From CAYQTL01 sp964420405 (GTDB lineage Bacteria; Acidobacteriota; Thermoanaerobaculia; Thermoanaerobaculales; Sulfomarinibacteraceae), in contig CAYQTL010000009.1 in assembly GCA_964420405.1 (NCBI GenBank), positions 60,533 to 124,532 of the forward strand: a DNA stretch of 64,000 nt. Direction: 5' to 3'. The position numbers were made by a program, and so were the translations under genes. Under the pieces are notes generated by a model, which saw nothing but the letters and a program-made list of their open reading frames with translations, ran no database searches and was not told the DNA's origin. Of this stretch, positions 18,975 to 26,819 are shown one piece after another. The first letter of the stretch is position 1. Every line of letters starts with the position of its first letter.

Positions 18975-19856
18975 ATGCCGGCCACGCCGACGCGCATCCT
19001 CATCGCCACCGACTTCTCACCGGCTGCCGAGCGCGCCCAACAGCTCGCCGAGCGGCTCGCCGGGTGGTTCTCGGCGGAGCTCCACCTGGTCCACGTGCGG
19101 GTGCTGCTCGAGGATCCCCACCTGGCCGCGGAGGACCGCATCGAGGTCCAGCGCCTGCTGTCGACCACCGACTCCCGCAAGGAGGCCGCCCTGAGGACCA
19201 CCGCGGCGGCAGGTCCCGTGCCGGCCGATCCCCACCTGGTCCGGGGCCTGTCCGCGTCGGAGGCGATCGTCGAGACGGGCGCCGACCTCGGCTGCGACCT
19301 CCTCGTCACCGGCACCCACGGCCGACGGGGGCTCAAGCACCTGCTGATAGGCTCCGTGGCCGAGGAGGTGGTCCGCACCGCCGACGTGCCGGTGCTGACC
19401 GTCCGCCAGGATGCCCGGGTGCCCTCCGACGGGATCTCGAGCGTGCTCGTCCCCCACGACTTCTCGGAGCACTCGGCGGACGCGGTCCGCACCGCCGGAG
19501 CCTGGGCGCGGGCTCTCGGCGCGCGCGTGACCCTGATGCACGTGGTCGAGCCGGTGGTGTACCCGGAGTTCTACGCCATCGACGTCATGCCTCAGAACGC
19601 CATGGACGAGATCCACGAGCGCGCGCGGCGGACCCTCGCCGAGACCGCCAGGGAGCTGCTCGGCGATGTGCCGCACGACGTGAAGGTCGTGCACGGGCGG
19701 GCGGCGGACGAGATCGTCGCCGCTGCCGGCGCCGACCACCAGCTGGTGATCATGGGTACCCGCGGCCTGTCGGCCCTCGAGCACCTTCTGCTGGGGTCGG
19801 TGGCCGAGACCGTGCTCCGGCGCTGCCCTGCCCCGCTGTTGGCGGTCAAAGCCTGA
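18975..19856 (+). CDS. Tandem universal stress protein (UspA family)
   Basis: A 293-residue protein with two UspA domains. Domain 1 starts RILIATDFSPAAERA and ends with the ATP-binding segment GTHGRRGLKHLLIGSVAEEVV; domain 2 starts SVLVPHDFSEHSADA and ends with GTRGLSALEHLLLGSVAETVL. Both carry the G-2x-G-9x-G-S motif of ATP-binding members. These cytoplasmic proteins help survival under stress and starvation; the target is not known. Promoter and ribosome site are clear. A small hairpin follows at 19878-19896. Confidence 0.93.
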   Translation: MPATPTRILIATDFSPAAERAQQLAERLAGWFSAELHLVHVRVLLEDPHLAAEDRIEVQRLLSTTDSRKEAALRTTAAAGPVPADPHLVRGLSASEAIVETGADLGCDLLVTGTHGRRGLKHLLIGSVAEEVVRTADVPVLTVRQDARVPSDGISSVLVPHDFSEHSADAVRTAGAWARALGARVTLMHVVEPVVYPEFYAIDVMPQNAMDEIHERARRTLAETARELLGDVPHDVKVVHGRAADEIVAAAGADHQLVIMGTRGLSALEHLLLGSVAETVLRRCPAPLLAVKA

Positions 19857-19877
19857 CAGGGCACAGGGCGCGGCGTT

Positions 19878-19896
19878 CGGCGGAGCGTATCCGCCG
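19878..19896 (+). terminator. 7-bp hairpin after the uspA-like gene
   Basis: CGGCGGA and TCCGCCG enclose a 5-base loop, 21 bases after the stop. No T tract. The rest of the gap to the pth stop is unremarkable apart from two GTTCACA direct repeats at 20090 and 20106. Confidence 0.3.
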
Positions 19897-20123
19897 GTCC
19901 CGAGCCGCCGACGACGGACGACGTCGGAAGGTGTGCGCCCATCGGATGTGTGACGGTCCGAAGGTGTGGCGGCGTCGTGACGCATGTCTGACCTCCGAGC
20001 CGAGGATCTTCACGTCGCACGCGACGAGCCGACCCCGTCCGCCGTCGGGGGAAGGCGGTCACGATGCGCCCCGCGAGCCACCGTCACACGTTCACAGCTT
20101 CCCGCGTTCACACGGTCGGACGC

Positions 20124-20708
20124 TCATCCGTCGGCAGATGGCGGCGGGCGGTTGTAGCGGTTCATGGCCTCCGCCAGGCCGTTCTCGACAGCGCACGCGA
20201 CGGCGTCGGCAGCACGGCCGAGCGCCTCCTCCAGCGCGCGGAGCTCGGCGCCCGTGAACGATGACAGCACCCAGTCGGCGAGGTCCTCGGGGGGCTCCCC
20301 GCCAGCCGCGATCCCGACCCGCAGCCTGGGGAAGCCGGTCCCCAGGTGGTCGACCAGATCCCGCAGACCGTTGTGGGTGCCGGCGCCGCCGGAGGGTCGC
20401 AGCCGGAGGCGGCCGAGAGGCAGGTCGAGGTCGTCGACCACCACCAGCAGGCTCTCCGGAGGCTGATCCAGGCGCGCCAGCAGCGGAGCGAGCACCGCGC
20501 CGGAGCGGTTCATGAAACCGAGGGGACGGGCCAGCAGGATGTCCGACCCCATGGCCGCCCGCGCGACCTCGCATGCGCCGTCACGCCTCCACGCTTCACG
20601 TGCGTGGCGGCGGTACAGCTCGTCGACGACCCGGAACCCGGCGTTGTGGCGCGTGTCGGCATACGCCGACCCCGGGTTGCCGAGGCCGGCGACGACCGAG
20701 ATCGCCAT
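20124..20708 (-). CDS. pth: Peptidyl-tRNA hydrolase
   Basis: Releases tRNA from prematurely dropped peptidyl-tRNA. The 194-residue protein has the family opening VVAGLGNPGSAYADTRHNAGF with N11 and catalytic H21, RPLGFMNRSG, the VVDDLDLPLG segment with its catalytic Asp, and the GGAGTHNGLRDL motif that binds the tRNA acceptor end. It is the last gene of the leftward series and starts ten bases after the rplY stop. No terminator with a T tract was found after it. Confidence 0.96.
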   Translation of the reverse strand: MAISVVAGLGNPGSAYADTRHNAGFRVVDELYRRHAREAWRRDGACEVARAAMGSDILLARPLGFMNRSGAVLAPLLARLDQPPESLLVVVDDLDLPLGRLRLRPSGGAGTHNGLRDLVDHLGTGFPRLRVGIAAGGEPPEDLADWVLSSFTGAELRALEEALGRAADAVACAVENGLAEAMNRYNRPPPSADG

Positions 20709-20718
20709 CGGCGGCGCG

Positions 20719-21414
20719 CTATCCTTCGCGCTCCTCCTCCTCGCCGCCGCGGCCGATCCGCTCGGGCTCGGCCGCCTCCTCCAGCACCAGCTCGCCGACC
20801 GCCGCCTCCGCGGCTTCCTCGTCCTCGCCCGGCTCCGCCCGGCGCGGCGCCTCGACCAGCACGACCACCCGGCCCTCCTCGTCCAGGAACCGTCCGCTCT
20901 CGGGCAGCTGCGGCGCGAGGTCGGCGATGGTGACGTGGTCGCCCACGTCGAGCCCGCTGATGTCGACCGTGAAGCGGTCGAACATGTGACGCGGCAGGAC
21001 CTCGACCCGCAGCTCGCGGGTCACGAAGTCGAGCCGGCCGCCGTGACGGACGCCGACGCTGTCCCCCTCGAGCACCACCGGGATGTCGACCGTCAGCTTG
21101 TGGCCGCGGACCACGCGGATGAAGTCGATGTGGATGAACCTGCCCGTCAGGGGGTCGACCTGGAGCTCGCGGATCATCGCCCGCCGCTCCTCGCTGGTTC
21201 CCGCCAGCTTGAGCAGGAAGATCGTGTTCTCGCCGCTCTCCGAGCGGAGCAGCTCCTTGACGTCCTTCTCGTCCACCGCGATCGGTACCGGCGGCTTGTC
21301 GTGGCCGTACACCACCGCCGGGACCTTCCCCTCGCGGCGCAGCCGTCCCGCGGCACCCGTGCCCTCGGGCTCGCGCCGCTCCACTGTGATGACCAAGTCC
21401 TTCGCTTCCGTCAT
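20719..21414 (-). CDS. rplY: 50S ribosomal protein L25/general stress protein Ctc
   Basis: A 231-residue L25 of the long TL5/CTC type: the N-terminal L25 domain (about 1-95; VPAVVYGHDKPPVPIAVD) binds 5S rRNA, and a C-terminal beta domain (about 96-190; VEVLPRHMFDRFTVDISGLDVGD) follows. An acidic tail rich in Glu ends the protein. The ATG at 21414 is preferred over a TTG three codons earlier because AGGAG lies nine bases upstream. It follows prs by 27 bases and precedes pth by ten, the usual prs-rplY-pth order. Confidence 0.95.
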   Translation of the reverse strand: MTEAKDLVITVERREPEGTGAAGRLRREGKVPAVVYGHDKPPVPIAVDEKDVKELLRSESGENTIFLLKLAGTSEERRAMIRELQVDPLTGRFIHIDFIRVVRGHKLTVDIPVVLEGDSVGVRHGGRLDFVTRELRVEVLPRHMFDRFTVDISGLDVGDHVTIADLAPQLPESGRFLDEEGRVVVLVEAPRRAEPGEDEEAAEAAVGELVLEEAAEPERIGRGGEEEEREG

Positions 21415-21441
21415 GGCTCGCAACTCCTATGCGTCGTTTCG

Positions 21442-22389
21442 CTACACGAACAGGCTCGAGACCGAGGCGCCCTCGTGGATCCGCCGGATCGCCTCGCCGA
21501 GCAGCACCGCCAGGGACAGCTGCTCCACCTTGCGGCTCGCGCTCGCGTTGTCCCGCAGGGCGAGGGTGTCGGTGACCATCACCTTCTCGAGCGGGCTGCC
21601 CTCGATGCGGTCGATCGCCGGGCCCGAGAACACCGGGTGGACGGCGGCGGCGTACACCGAGCGCGCGCCGCGCTCGAGCAGCGTCTCGGCCGACTTCACC
21701 AGGGTTCCCGCGGTGTCGATGATGTCGTCGATGATCACGCAGTCGCAGCCCTCCACGTTGCCGATCACGTTCATGATCTCCGCCTTGTTGGCCTCGGGGC
21801 GGCGCTTGTCCATGATCGCGAGGTCCACGTGGAGGCGCTTGGCGAAGGCCCGTGCCCGCTCGACGCCGCCGGCGTCGGGCGACACGAGCATCAGCCGTTC
21901 CAGCTTCTTGCGCCGGATCGCCTCGATCAGCACCGGCGCGGCGTAGAGATGGTCCACCGGGATGTCGAAGAAGCCCTGGATCTGCGCGGCGTGGAGGTCG
22001 ATCGTCAGCATCCGGCCGGCACCCGCCGTGGTGATCAGGTTGGCCACCAGCTTGGCGGTGATCGGCACCCGCGGCGCATCCTTGCGGTCCTGGCGGGCGT
22101 AGCCCATGTACGGCATCACCACGCACACCCGCGCCGGCGACGCCCGCCGGAAGGCGTCGAGCATGATCAGCAGCTCCATCAGCGACTCGTTGGCCGGCGA
22201 CCCGGTGGGCTGCACGATGAAGACGTCCGACCCACGGACGTTCTCCTTGATCTGGCAGTGGATCTCGCCGTCGGAGAAGCTCCCCAGGCGCACCTTTCCC
22301 ATCTCGATCTGGAGGTACGCGCAGATCGACTCCGACAGCGCCGGGTTGGCCCGGCCCGAGAAGACCAGCAGGGGGTGTTCCTTGAGCAT
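21442..22389 (-). CDS. prs: Ribose-phosphate pyrophosphokinase (PRPP synthase)
   Basis: Makes PRPP from ribose-5-phosphate and ATP for nucleotide, His and Trp synthesis. The 315-residue protein has FSGRANPALSESIC at the N-terminus, the flexible-loop and ATP-binding segments (MPYMGYARQDRKDAPRVPI), SPDAGGVERARAFAK and the PRPP loop IIDDIIDTAGTLVKSA. It starts 15 bases downstream of the tRNA-Gln gene and probably shares its transcript, so tRNA processing would create the 5' end of the prs message. Confidence 0.97.
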   Translation of the reverse strand: MLKEHPLLVFSGRANPALSESICAYLQIEMGKVRLGSFSDGEIHCQIKENVRGSDVFIVQPTGSPANESLMELLIMLDAFRRASPARVCVVMPYMGYARQDRKDAPRVPITAKLVANLITTAGAGRMLTIDLHAAQIQGFFDIPVDHLYAAPVLIEAIRRKKLERLMLVSPDAGGVERARAFAKRLHVDLAIMDKRRPEANKAEIMNVIGNVEGCDCVIIDDIIDTAGTLVKSAETLLERGARSVYAAAVHPVFSGPAIDRIEGSPLEKVMVTDTLALRDNASASRKVEQLSLAVLLGEAIRRIHEGASVSSLFV

Positions 22390-22404
22390 GCTGCTGCCTG
22401 CCTC

Positions 22405-22479
22405 TGGCTGGGGCGGCAGGATTCGAACCTGCGAATGCCGGTTCCAAAGACCGGTGGCTTACCGCTTGCCGACGCCCCA
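22405..22479 (-). tRNA. tRNA-Gln (UUG)
   Basis: Seventy-five bases including an encoded 3' CCA. The acceptor stem TGGGGCG pairs with CGCCCCA, the T arm has GGTTCGAATCC, and the anticodon stem CCGGT/ACCGG holds loop CTTTGGA with anticodon TTG. It lies between spoVG and prs on the same strand, the location seen in several Gram-negative lineages. A TATACT -10 element is just upstream. Confidence 0.97.
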
Positions 22480-22492
22480 ACGAGCGGCGCAC

Positions 22493-22498
22493 AGTATA
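22493..22498 (-). promoter_or_regulatory. -10 hexamer TATACT for the tRNA-Gln-prs transcript
   Basis: A perfect-looking TATACT ends 13 bases before the mature tRNA 5' end, so transcription would begin about seven bases before it. No -35 of note. Confidence 0.5.
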
Positions 22499-22552
22499 CC
22501 CGAGCGGGTCCAGCGCCCCGCTCGGCCTGTCGCCGCCGGGGCCGCGACGGTC

Positions 22553-22945
22553 TCAGTCGGAGGCGCCGTCGGAGCTGGGGGGCTCGAGAACCCAGAACTC
22601 CTCGACGAACAGTCGCGACGCGATCCGGTCCATGAACCCGTGCTGCCCCTTCGGCCGCTTGCCGGAAGAGCCGTCCGGCACGGCGAGATCGCGGACCGCG
22701 CGCTCGTACTCCTCGAGCACCCGGGTCTCGATCTCCTGCCGAACCTCGCTGTTCAGCGGATGGGCGACGTCCCGCATCTGGCCGTTGCGCGACTTGCGCG
22801 CCGGCATGGTGACGAAGAGCTGACCCTCCCGTCCCTCGAGGACGCGGAGGTCGTTGACGATGAAGCAGTCGTCGATGACGATGCTGGCGAACGCCCGCAC
22901 CCGGCCTCCCTTGGCCGGGTTGATCCTCACCTCGGTGACCTGCAT
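22553..22945 (-). CDS. spoVG: SpoVG-family regulator
   Basis: A 130-residue protein with the SpoVG domain at 1-85: EVRINPAKGGRVRAFASIVID, IVNDLRVLEG, LFVTMPARKSRNGQMRDVAHP and LNSEVRQEIE. SpoVG proteins bind DNA or RNA and act as site-specific regulators; they occur widely beyond spore formers. The C-terminal 40 residues are an extension beyond the usual length (GKRPKGQHGFMDR). The ATG has GGAGG nine bases upstream and lies 19 bases inside the 3' end of ispE, so expression is coupled. The target here is unknown. Confidence 0.94.
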   Translation of the reverse strand: MQVTEVRINPAKGGRVRAFASIVIDDCFIVNDLRVLEGREGQLFVTMPARKSRNGQMRDVAHPLNSEVRQEIETRVLEEYERAVRDLAVPDGSSGKRPKGQHGFMDRIASRLFVEEFWVLEPPSSDGASD

Positions 22946-23841
22946 CCGGCGTGACCCTCCTGGTCGTCCACGACCTCGAGCCCGGCGGCCGGCCGACCGA
23001 CCGTGACGCCCACGTGGACCCGGTACCCGGGCCCGAGCCGAGACGCCGCGTCCCGCGCCCGGGAACCGGTCGGGTACAGCCCGAACACGGCCGATCCCGA
23101 TCCGGTCACTCCCACCCGCAGCGCCGCGTCGCGGTCGAGCGCCGCGAGCGCCGCCGCGACCTCCGGCCACCCTCGGACGACGACGGGCTCCAGGTCGTTT
23201 CGGAGCTCTCGCCAGCTCGGCTGGCGAACGAGCCCGCTCGCCACAGAGTATACGGCACCGCTCGGCCGACGCCACGGGGCCGGCGCCTCCAGCCGCCGGT
23301 AGACCGAGGCCGTCGCCACCGCCACCGGCGGCACGGCGACCACCACAGCCAGCTCCGGAAGGTCCGCCAGCGCGACCACCTCGTCGCCGCGCCCGACGCC
23401 GAGAGCCAGGCCGCCGACCAGGAAGAACGGGACGTCGGCGCCGAGCTGCGCGGCGAGCGGGAGGATCAGCGCCGGGTCCCGGGGCAGACCCCAGAGCTCG
23501 GCGAGCAGCACAAGCGCCGCGGCCGCGTCGGCGGAGCCGCCGCCGAGGCCGGCGCCGGACGGGATCCTCTTGCGCAGCCCGAGGGTGGCCCCGCGCCGGC
23601 ACCCGGTCGCGTCGGCGAGCCGCCGCGCCGCCGCCACCACCAGGTTGTCCTCACCCTCCGGCGCGGCTCCAGGCGGCTCCACCGACAGCCTCACCGCGCC
23701 GTCCCCGGTCGCCTCGCCGGACAGCTCGTCGTACAGGTCGACGGTCTGCAGCAGCGTCCGCAGCTCGTGGTAGCCGTCGTCCCGCCGGCCGAGGATCTCG
23801 AGGTGGAGATTGAGCTTGGCCGGCACGCGGACGGTTCGCAT
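22927..23841 (-). CDS. ispE: 4-diphosphocytidyl-2-C-methyl-D-erythritol kinase
   Basis: GHMP kinase of the MEP isoprenoid pathway; it phosphorylates CDP-ME with ATP. The 304-residue protein has PAKLNLHLEILGRRDDGYHE near the start, the ATP loop IPSGAGLGGGSADAAAALVL and a C-terminal GVTGSGSAVFGLY. Two more in-frame ATGs lie 9 and 12 bases upstream; the one chosen gives the family-like MRTVRVPAKL, but all three lack a strong ribosome site. Its 3' end overlaps spoVG by 19 bases. Confidence 0.95.
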   Translation of the reverse strand: MRTVRVPAKLNLHLEILGRRDDGYHELRTLLQTVDLYDELSGEATGDGAVRLSVEPPGAAPEGEDNLVVAAARRLADATGCRRGATLGLRKRIPSGAGLGGGSADAAAALVLLAELWGLPRDPALILPLAAQLGADVPFFLVGGLALGVGRGDEVVALADLPELAVVVAVPPVAVATASVYRRLEAPAPWRRPSGAVYSVASGLVRQPSWRELRNDLEPVVVRGWPEVAAALAALDRDAALRVGVTGSGSAVFGLYPTGSRARDAASRLGPGYRVHVGVTVGRPAAGLEVVDDQEGHAGCRSPR

Positions 23842-23976
23842 CGGTCCCATCATCCCATACCCGATCTGGCGGGAAGCGGACCTCGTGGTACCGGGCGCGA
23901 CCGCCTCCGCCTCTGCCGTCGACCCTGACGCGACCGTCCGGCGGCGACCCGGCCACCGCTTCCGGCCCGGCGTCCT

Positions 23977-24699
23977 TCACGAGCCGCACGGTGGCAGGTC
24001 GGGAAGGTCGGGCAGCGCGTCGACGGTGCTCCACTCGAGACCGACGAGCTCGAGCTCGGCCCAGTCGCCGTCGGCGTGCTCGACCCGCAGCTCGCGCGGC
24101 AGCGACAGCGTGTGGTCGGTGACGGTGAGGCGCCAGGCGGGCGCCTCCGGAGCGCGCCGTCCGTCCGCGACCGTGACCACCCGCCATGGATCCGGTGCCA
24201 CCCCGACCAGCACCCGCCAGCCCTTGCCCGAGACCACCAGCCCACCGTCGCCGGCGGGCGCCACGGTGTCGTCGGCGGCGGCGGGCAGTCGCCCCGCCAG
24301 CAGCCGGGCCGCCCGGTCGAGAGGCAGACCCGAAAGGCCGAGACCGGTGGACGCGTCCGCGCCCTCGAGGCGACAGCCTTCCCGAAGGTCGAGCAGCCAG
24401 CTGTCCCCCCCGGGGCTCGACGCCGCGATCGCCAGGGTGCTCCCGAACGGCTCCGACGCCGAGACCCGCACCGCGCCGTCCAACGTCAGCACCGACAGCC
24501 GTAGGCTCCCGGCCTTCGGCACCCGCAGCTTGTAGAGCGCGGACACGTCCCCGGGCAGCGGCCTGCCTAGGGCCTCTCGAGCCTCCGCCAGGCGGGCGGG
24601 AGCGAGCGAGGGCGCCTCCGGGAGCGCCGACCGGCAGCCCGCGGCGACGGCCGCGGCCACGGCGAGGGCCGCGACCAGCCGTACCGGCGCCCGCCCCAT
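23977..24699 (-). CDS. LolB-like outer-membrane lipoprotein
   Basis: A 240-residue lipoprotein precursor: signal peptide with lipobox VAAGC near residue 22, so the mature protein is lipid-anchored. The mature part is a beta-rich domain with LSVLTLDGAVRVSASEPFG and LSGLPLDRAARLLAGRLP, the texture of LolB/DUF4292 proteins. LolB receives lipoproteins from LolA and inserts them into the outer membrane. Sequence similarity alone would be weak, but the gene sits between a TPR gene and ispE, where Pseudomonas and relatives have lolB. It starts ten bases after the TPR gene stop, with AGAAGGG as ribosome site. Confidence 0.75.
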   Translation of the reverse strand: MGRAPVRLVAALAVAAAVAAGCRSALPEAPSLAPARLAEAREALGRPLPGDVSALYKLRVPKAGSLRLSVLTLDGAVRVSASEPFGSTLAIAASSPGGDSWLLDLREGCRLEGADASTGLGLSGLPLDRAARLLAGRLPAAADDTVAPAGDGGLVVSGKGWRVLVGVAPDPWRVVTVADGRRAPEAPAWRLTVTDHTLSLPRELRVEHADGDWAELELVGLEWSTVDALPDLPDLPPCGS

Positions 24700-24709
24700 G
24701 CCGCCCTTC

Positions 24710-26608
24710 TCAGTCGACGACGCCGACGTCGTCGAGCAGCTGGCGCACCCGTTCCGGGTCCTCGCAGCCCAGGTCGAGGGCCTGCCGGAGGTACCGGCGG
24801 CCGTCGTCGTCGCCCTTGGCGAGGAGGACCTCGCCGAGGTGGGCGAGGATCGTCCCGTCGTCGCCCCCCAGCTCCACCGAACGCCGCAGCCAGTGCTCCG
24901 CCTGCTCGATGTCGCCGAGCCGGAAGTGCACCCAGCCGAGGGAGTCGAGGTAGGCGGGGTTCTCGGGGTCGAGCTCGACCGCCCGTTCGAGCAGCTCGCG
25001 GGCCTCCTCGAGGCGGATGCCCTCGTCCGCCCAGGTGTAGCCGAGGTAGTTGAGGGCCGCCGCGTCGTCCGGATACCGCTCGATCACCGTCGCCAGCTCC
25101 GCCGAGGCCTCGTCGAGCCGTCCGAGCCGCTCCAGCGCCACCGCCCTCGTGAAGCGCAGGTCGCGGGACCGCGGATGCCGCTCGAGCGCCGCCGCTGCCT
25201 CCCGCTCCGCATCCTGCCACCGCTCGACCGCCTGCAGCACCTGCAGCGCCATCAGGGTCTCGACCTCTCCGCCGTCGTCGAGCAGCGTTCGCAGGGTCGG
25301 CCAGGCCCGGTCGTCGCCGAGCCGGAAGCGCAGCTCGGCCTCGAGCGCGCGGGCGTCGTCCCGAGCCTCTTCGGCGAGGGTCGGCTGCGCCCGCAGGATC
25401 GCCGCGAGGCCCTCGCTCCAGGCCTCCTCCCGGCGGTAGGTCTCCGCCAGGAGCCGGATCCAGTCCGGTCCGGCGGCGCCGCCTCCGGCGACCCGGGCGA
25501 GCCAGTCGCGGGCCCGCAGCGGCGAGCCGATCAGGAGCTCGACGCGAGCGGCGGACAGGGCGACCCGCGCCGCCGCCTCCGAGCCGGCGTCCACGGCCAC
25601 CCCTTCCCACGCGCGGTCGAGGTGGACCCGCGCCTGCTCGGCGTCGCCCCGCTTGGCCTCCGCCCAGGCCGACGTGAGCAGCAGGTCGACGTCGTCGGGG
25701 TTGCGGCGCAGCAGGTCACGCAGCCGCACCGCCGCCTCGCCGTAGCGCCCGAGCGACGACAGCAGATAGGCCTCGAGGGCGCGTGCGCGTGGTGAGTCGG
25801 GCTCCACCCGGAGCACCCGGCGCACCGTGCGCAGCGCGTGCTCGTCGCGGCCGCCGTCCGACAGCAGCACCGCGGCGCGCATCAGCTGGTCGAGGTCCTC
25901 GTCGTCGAGCCACGCCACCATCAGCGCTCCGGCTTCGCCCTCCCGGCCGAGCTCGACGAGCAGCTCCACGACCCGCTCACGGCATCCGTAGGCGATCGGC
26001 GAGGTCGCCGCCGCGCAGGTGGCGTACAGGTCCACCGCCTGCTCGGTCGAGCCGAGCTCTTCGAGCAGCCGGGCGTGGTACGAGACCAGCTGCAGGCTGC
26101 CACCGTGGCTGGCCCTCAGGTCGGCGACGATCCGCTCGGCCTCGGCGAGCTCGCCGGAGCGGTGCAGGACCTGGCCGAGCGACAGCATCAGGTTGGGGTC
26201 GTCGTCCCGTTCCGCGAGAGCGGCCCGGATCGCTCGCTCTGCGTCGTCCACCAGATCAGGCCGCCGGGCGCTGACCTGGGCGAGGGCCAGGGCCCGCACC
26301 CGCAGGCCGTACCAGTCGAGCGCTTCGTCTTCATCAAGGAGCTCCACGGCACGGTCCGCGAGACCGACCTGGACAAGCAAGGCCGCCAGCCGGACGCGGA
26401 TCTCGGTCTGCCCGGGATTGAGGCGGAGGGCCTCCTCGTAGGACTCGACCGCCTCGCGGTACCGCCCCTCCGACTCGAGCAGGCGCGCGTCCAGGAACAC
26501 CTCGAGGCCGGCCGGAAGCTCGCCGGCGACGTCGGCGCCGGCGACGACACCGCACGGCATCGCGACCGTCGCAGCCAGCAGGATGGCTCGCAGAACGTGT
26601 GGACGCAT
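24710..26608 (-). CDS. Exported TPR-repeat protein
   Basis: A 632-residue protein with a signal peptide (MRPHVLRAILLAATVAMPCG) and many tetratricopeptide repeats over nearly its whole length, for example YREAVESYEEALRLNPGQ near residue 50 and, at the C-terminus, ALNYLGYTWADEG followed by LERAVELDPENPAYLDSLGW. This end closely recalls the large TPR protein encoded next to lolB in pseudomonads. A role in outer-membrane assembly or protein-protein contacts is likely but not specific. The ATG has GAGGAG four bases upstream. It heads the leftward series to pth. Confidence 0.9.
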   Translation of the reverse strand: MRPHVLRAILLAATVAMPCGVVAGADVAGELPAGLEVFLDARLLESEGRYREAVESYEEALRLNPGQTEIRVRLAALLVQVGLADRAVELLDEDEALDWYGLRVRALALAQVSARRPDLVDDAERAIRAALAERDDDPNLMLSLGQVLHRSGELAEAERIVADLRASHGGSLQLVSYHARLLEELGSTEQAVDLYATCAAATSPIAYGCRERVVELLVELGREGEAGALMVAWLDDEDLDQLMRAAVLLSDGGRDEHALRTVRRVLRVEPDSPRARALEAYLLSSLGRYGEAAVRLRDLLRRNPDDVDLLLTSAWAEAKRGDAEQARVHLDRAWEGVAVDAGSEAAARVALSAARVELLIGSPLRARDWLARVAGGGAAGPDWIRLLAETYRREEAWSEGLAAILRAQPTLAEEARDDARALEAELRFRLGDDRAWPTLRTLLDDGGEVETLMALQVLQAVERWQDAEREAAAALERHPRSRDLRFTRAVALERLGRLDEASAELATVIERYPDDAAALNYLGYTWADEGIRLEEARELLERAVELDPENPAYLDSLGWVHFRLGDIEQAEHWLRRSVELGGDDGTILAHLGEVLLAKGDDDGRRYLRQALDLGCEDPERVRQLLDDVGVVD

Positions 26609-26805
26609 CGGGCTCCTCTCGCGACGCGACGGTCGGCCCGGGCCGGACCGCCAGCGCGTCGACGCCCGGAGCAAGGCGCCGGGCGCCGTGTTTCTTCCCT
26701 CGCCGGCCCGGCCGACCGCCACCGTCGCGCCACACCGGGCGCCGCGACCGGAGCCGCGCCGTGCAGTGTACCGCGGCATGTCCGTCGCGAAGTTGGCGGA
26801 GGTGA

Positions 26806-26811
26806 TACACT
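26806..26811 (+). promoter_or_regulatory. -10 hexamer TACACT, near-leaderless helicase gene
   Basis: TACACT ends eight bases before the ATG at 26820. A GGAGG occurs too far upstream (17 bases) to act as a ribosome site. Confidence 0.45.
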
Positions 26812-26819
26812 TCGCGCGC

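Noticed and set aside
20085..20115. Two GTTCACA direct repeats after pth as an operator
   Set aside because: They lie past the 3' ends of both convergent genes, far from any promoter, and a 7-base pair is likely by chance.
23247..23252. TATACT inside ispE as an internal promoter for spoVG
   Set aside because: The hexamer is 300 bases from spoVG, has no -35, and spoVG overlaps ispE with its own ribosome site; translational coupling is a simpler account.
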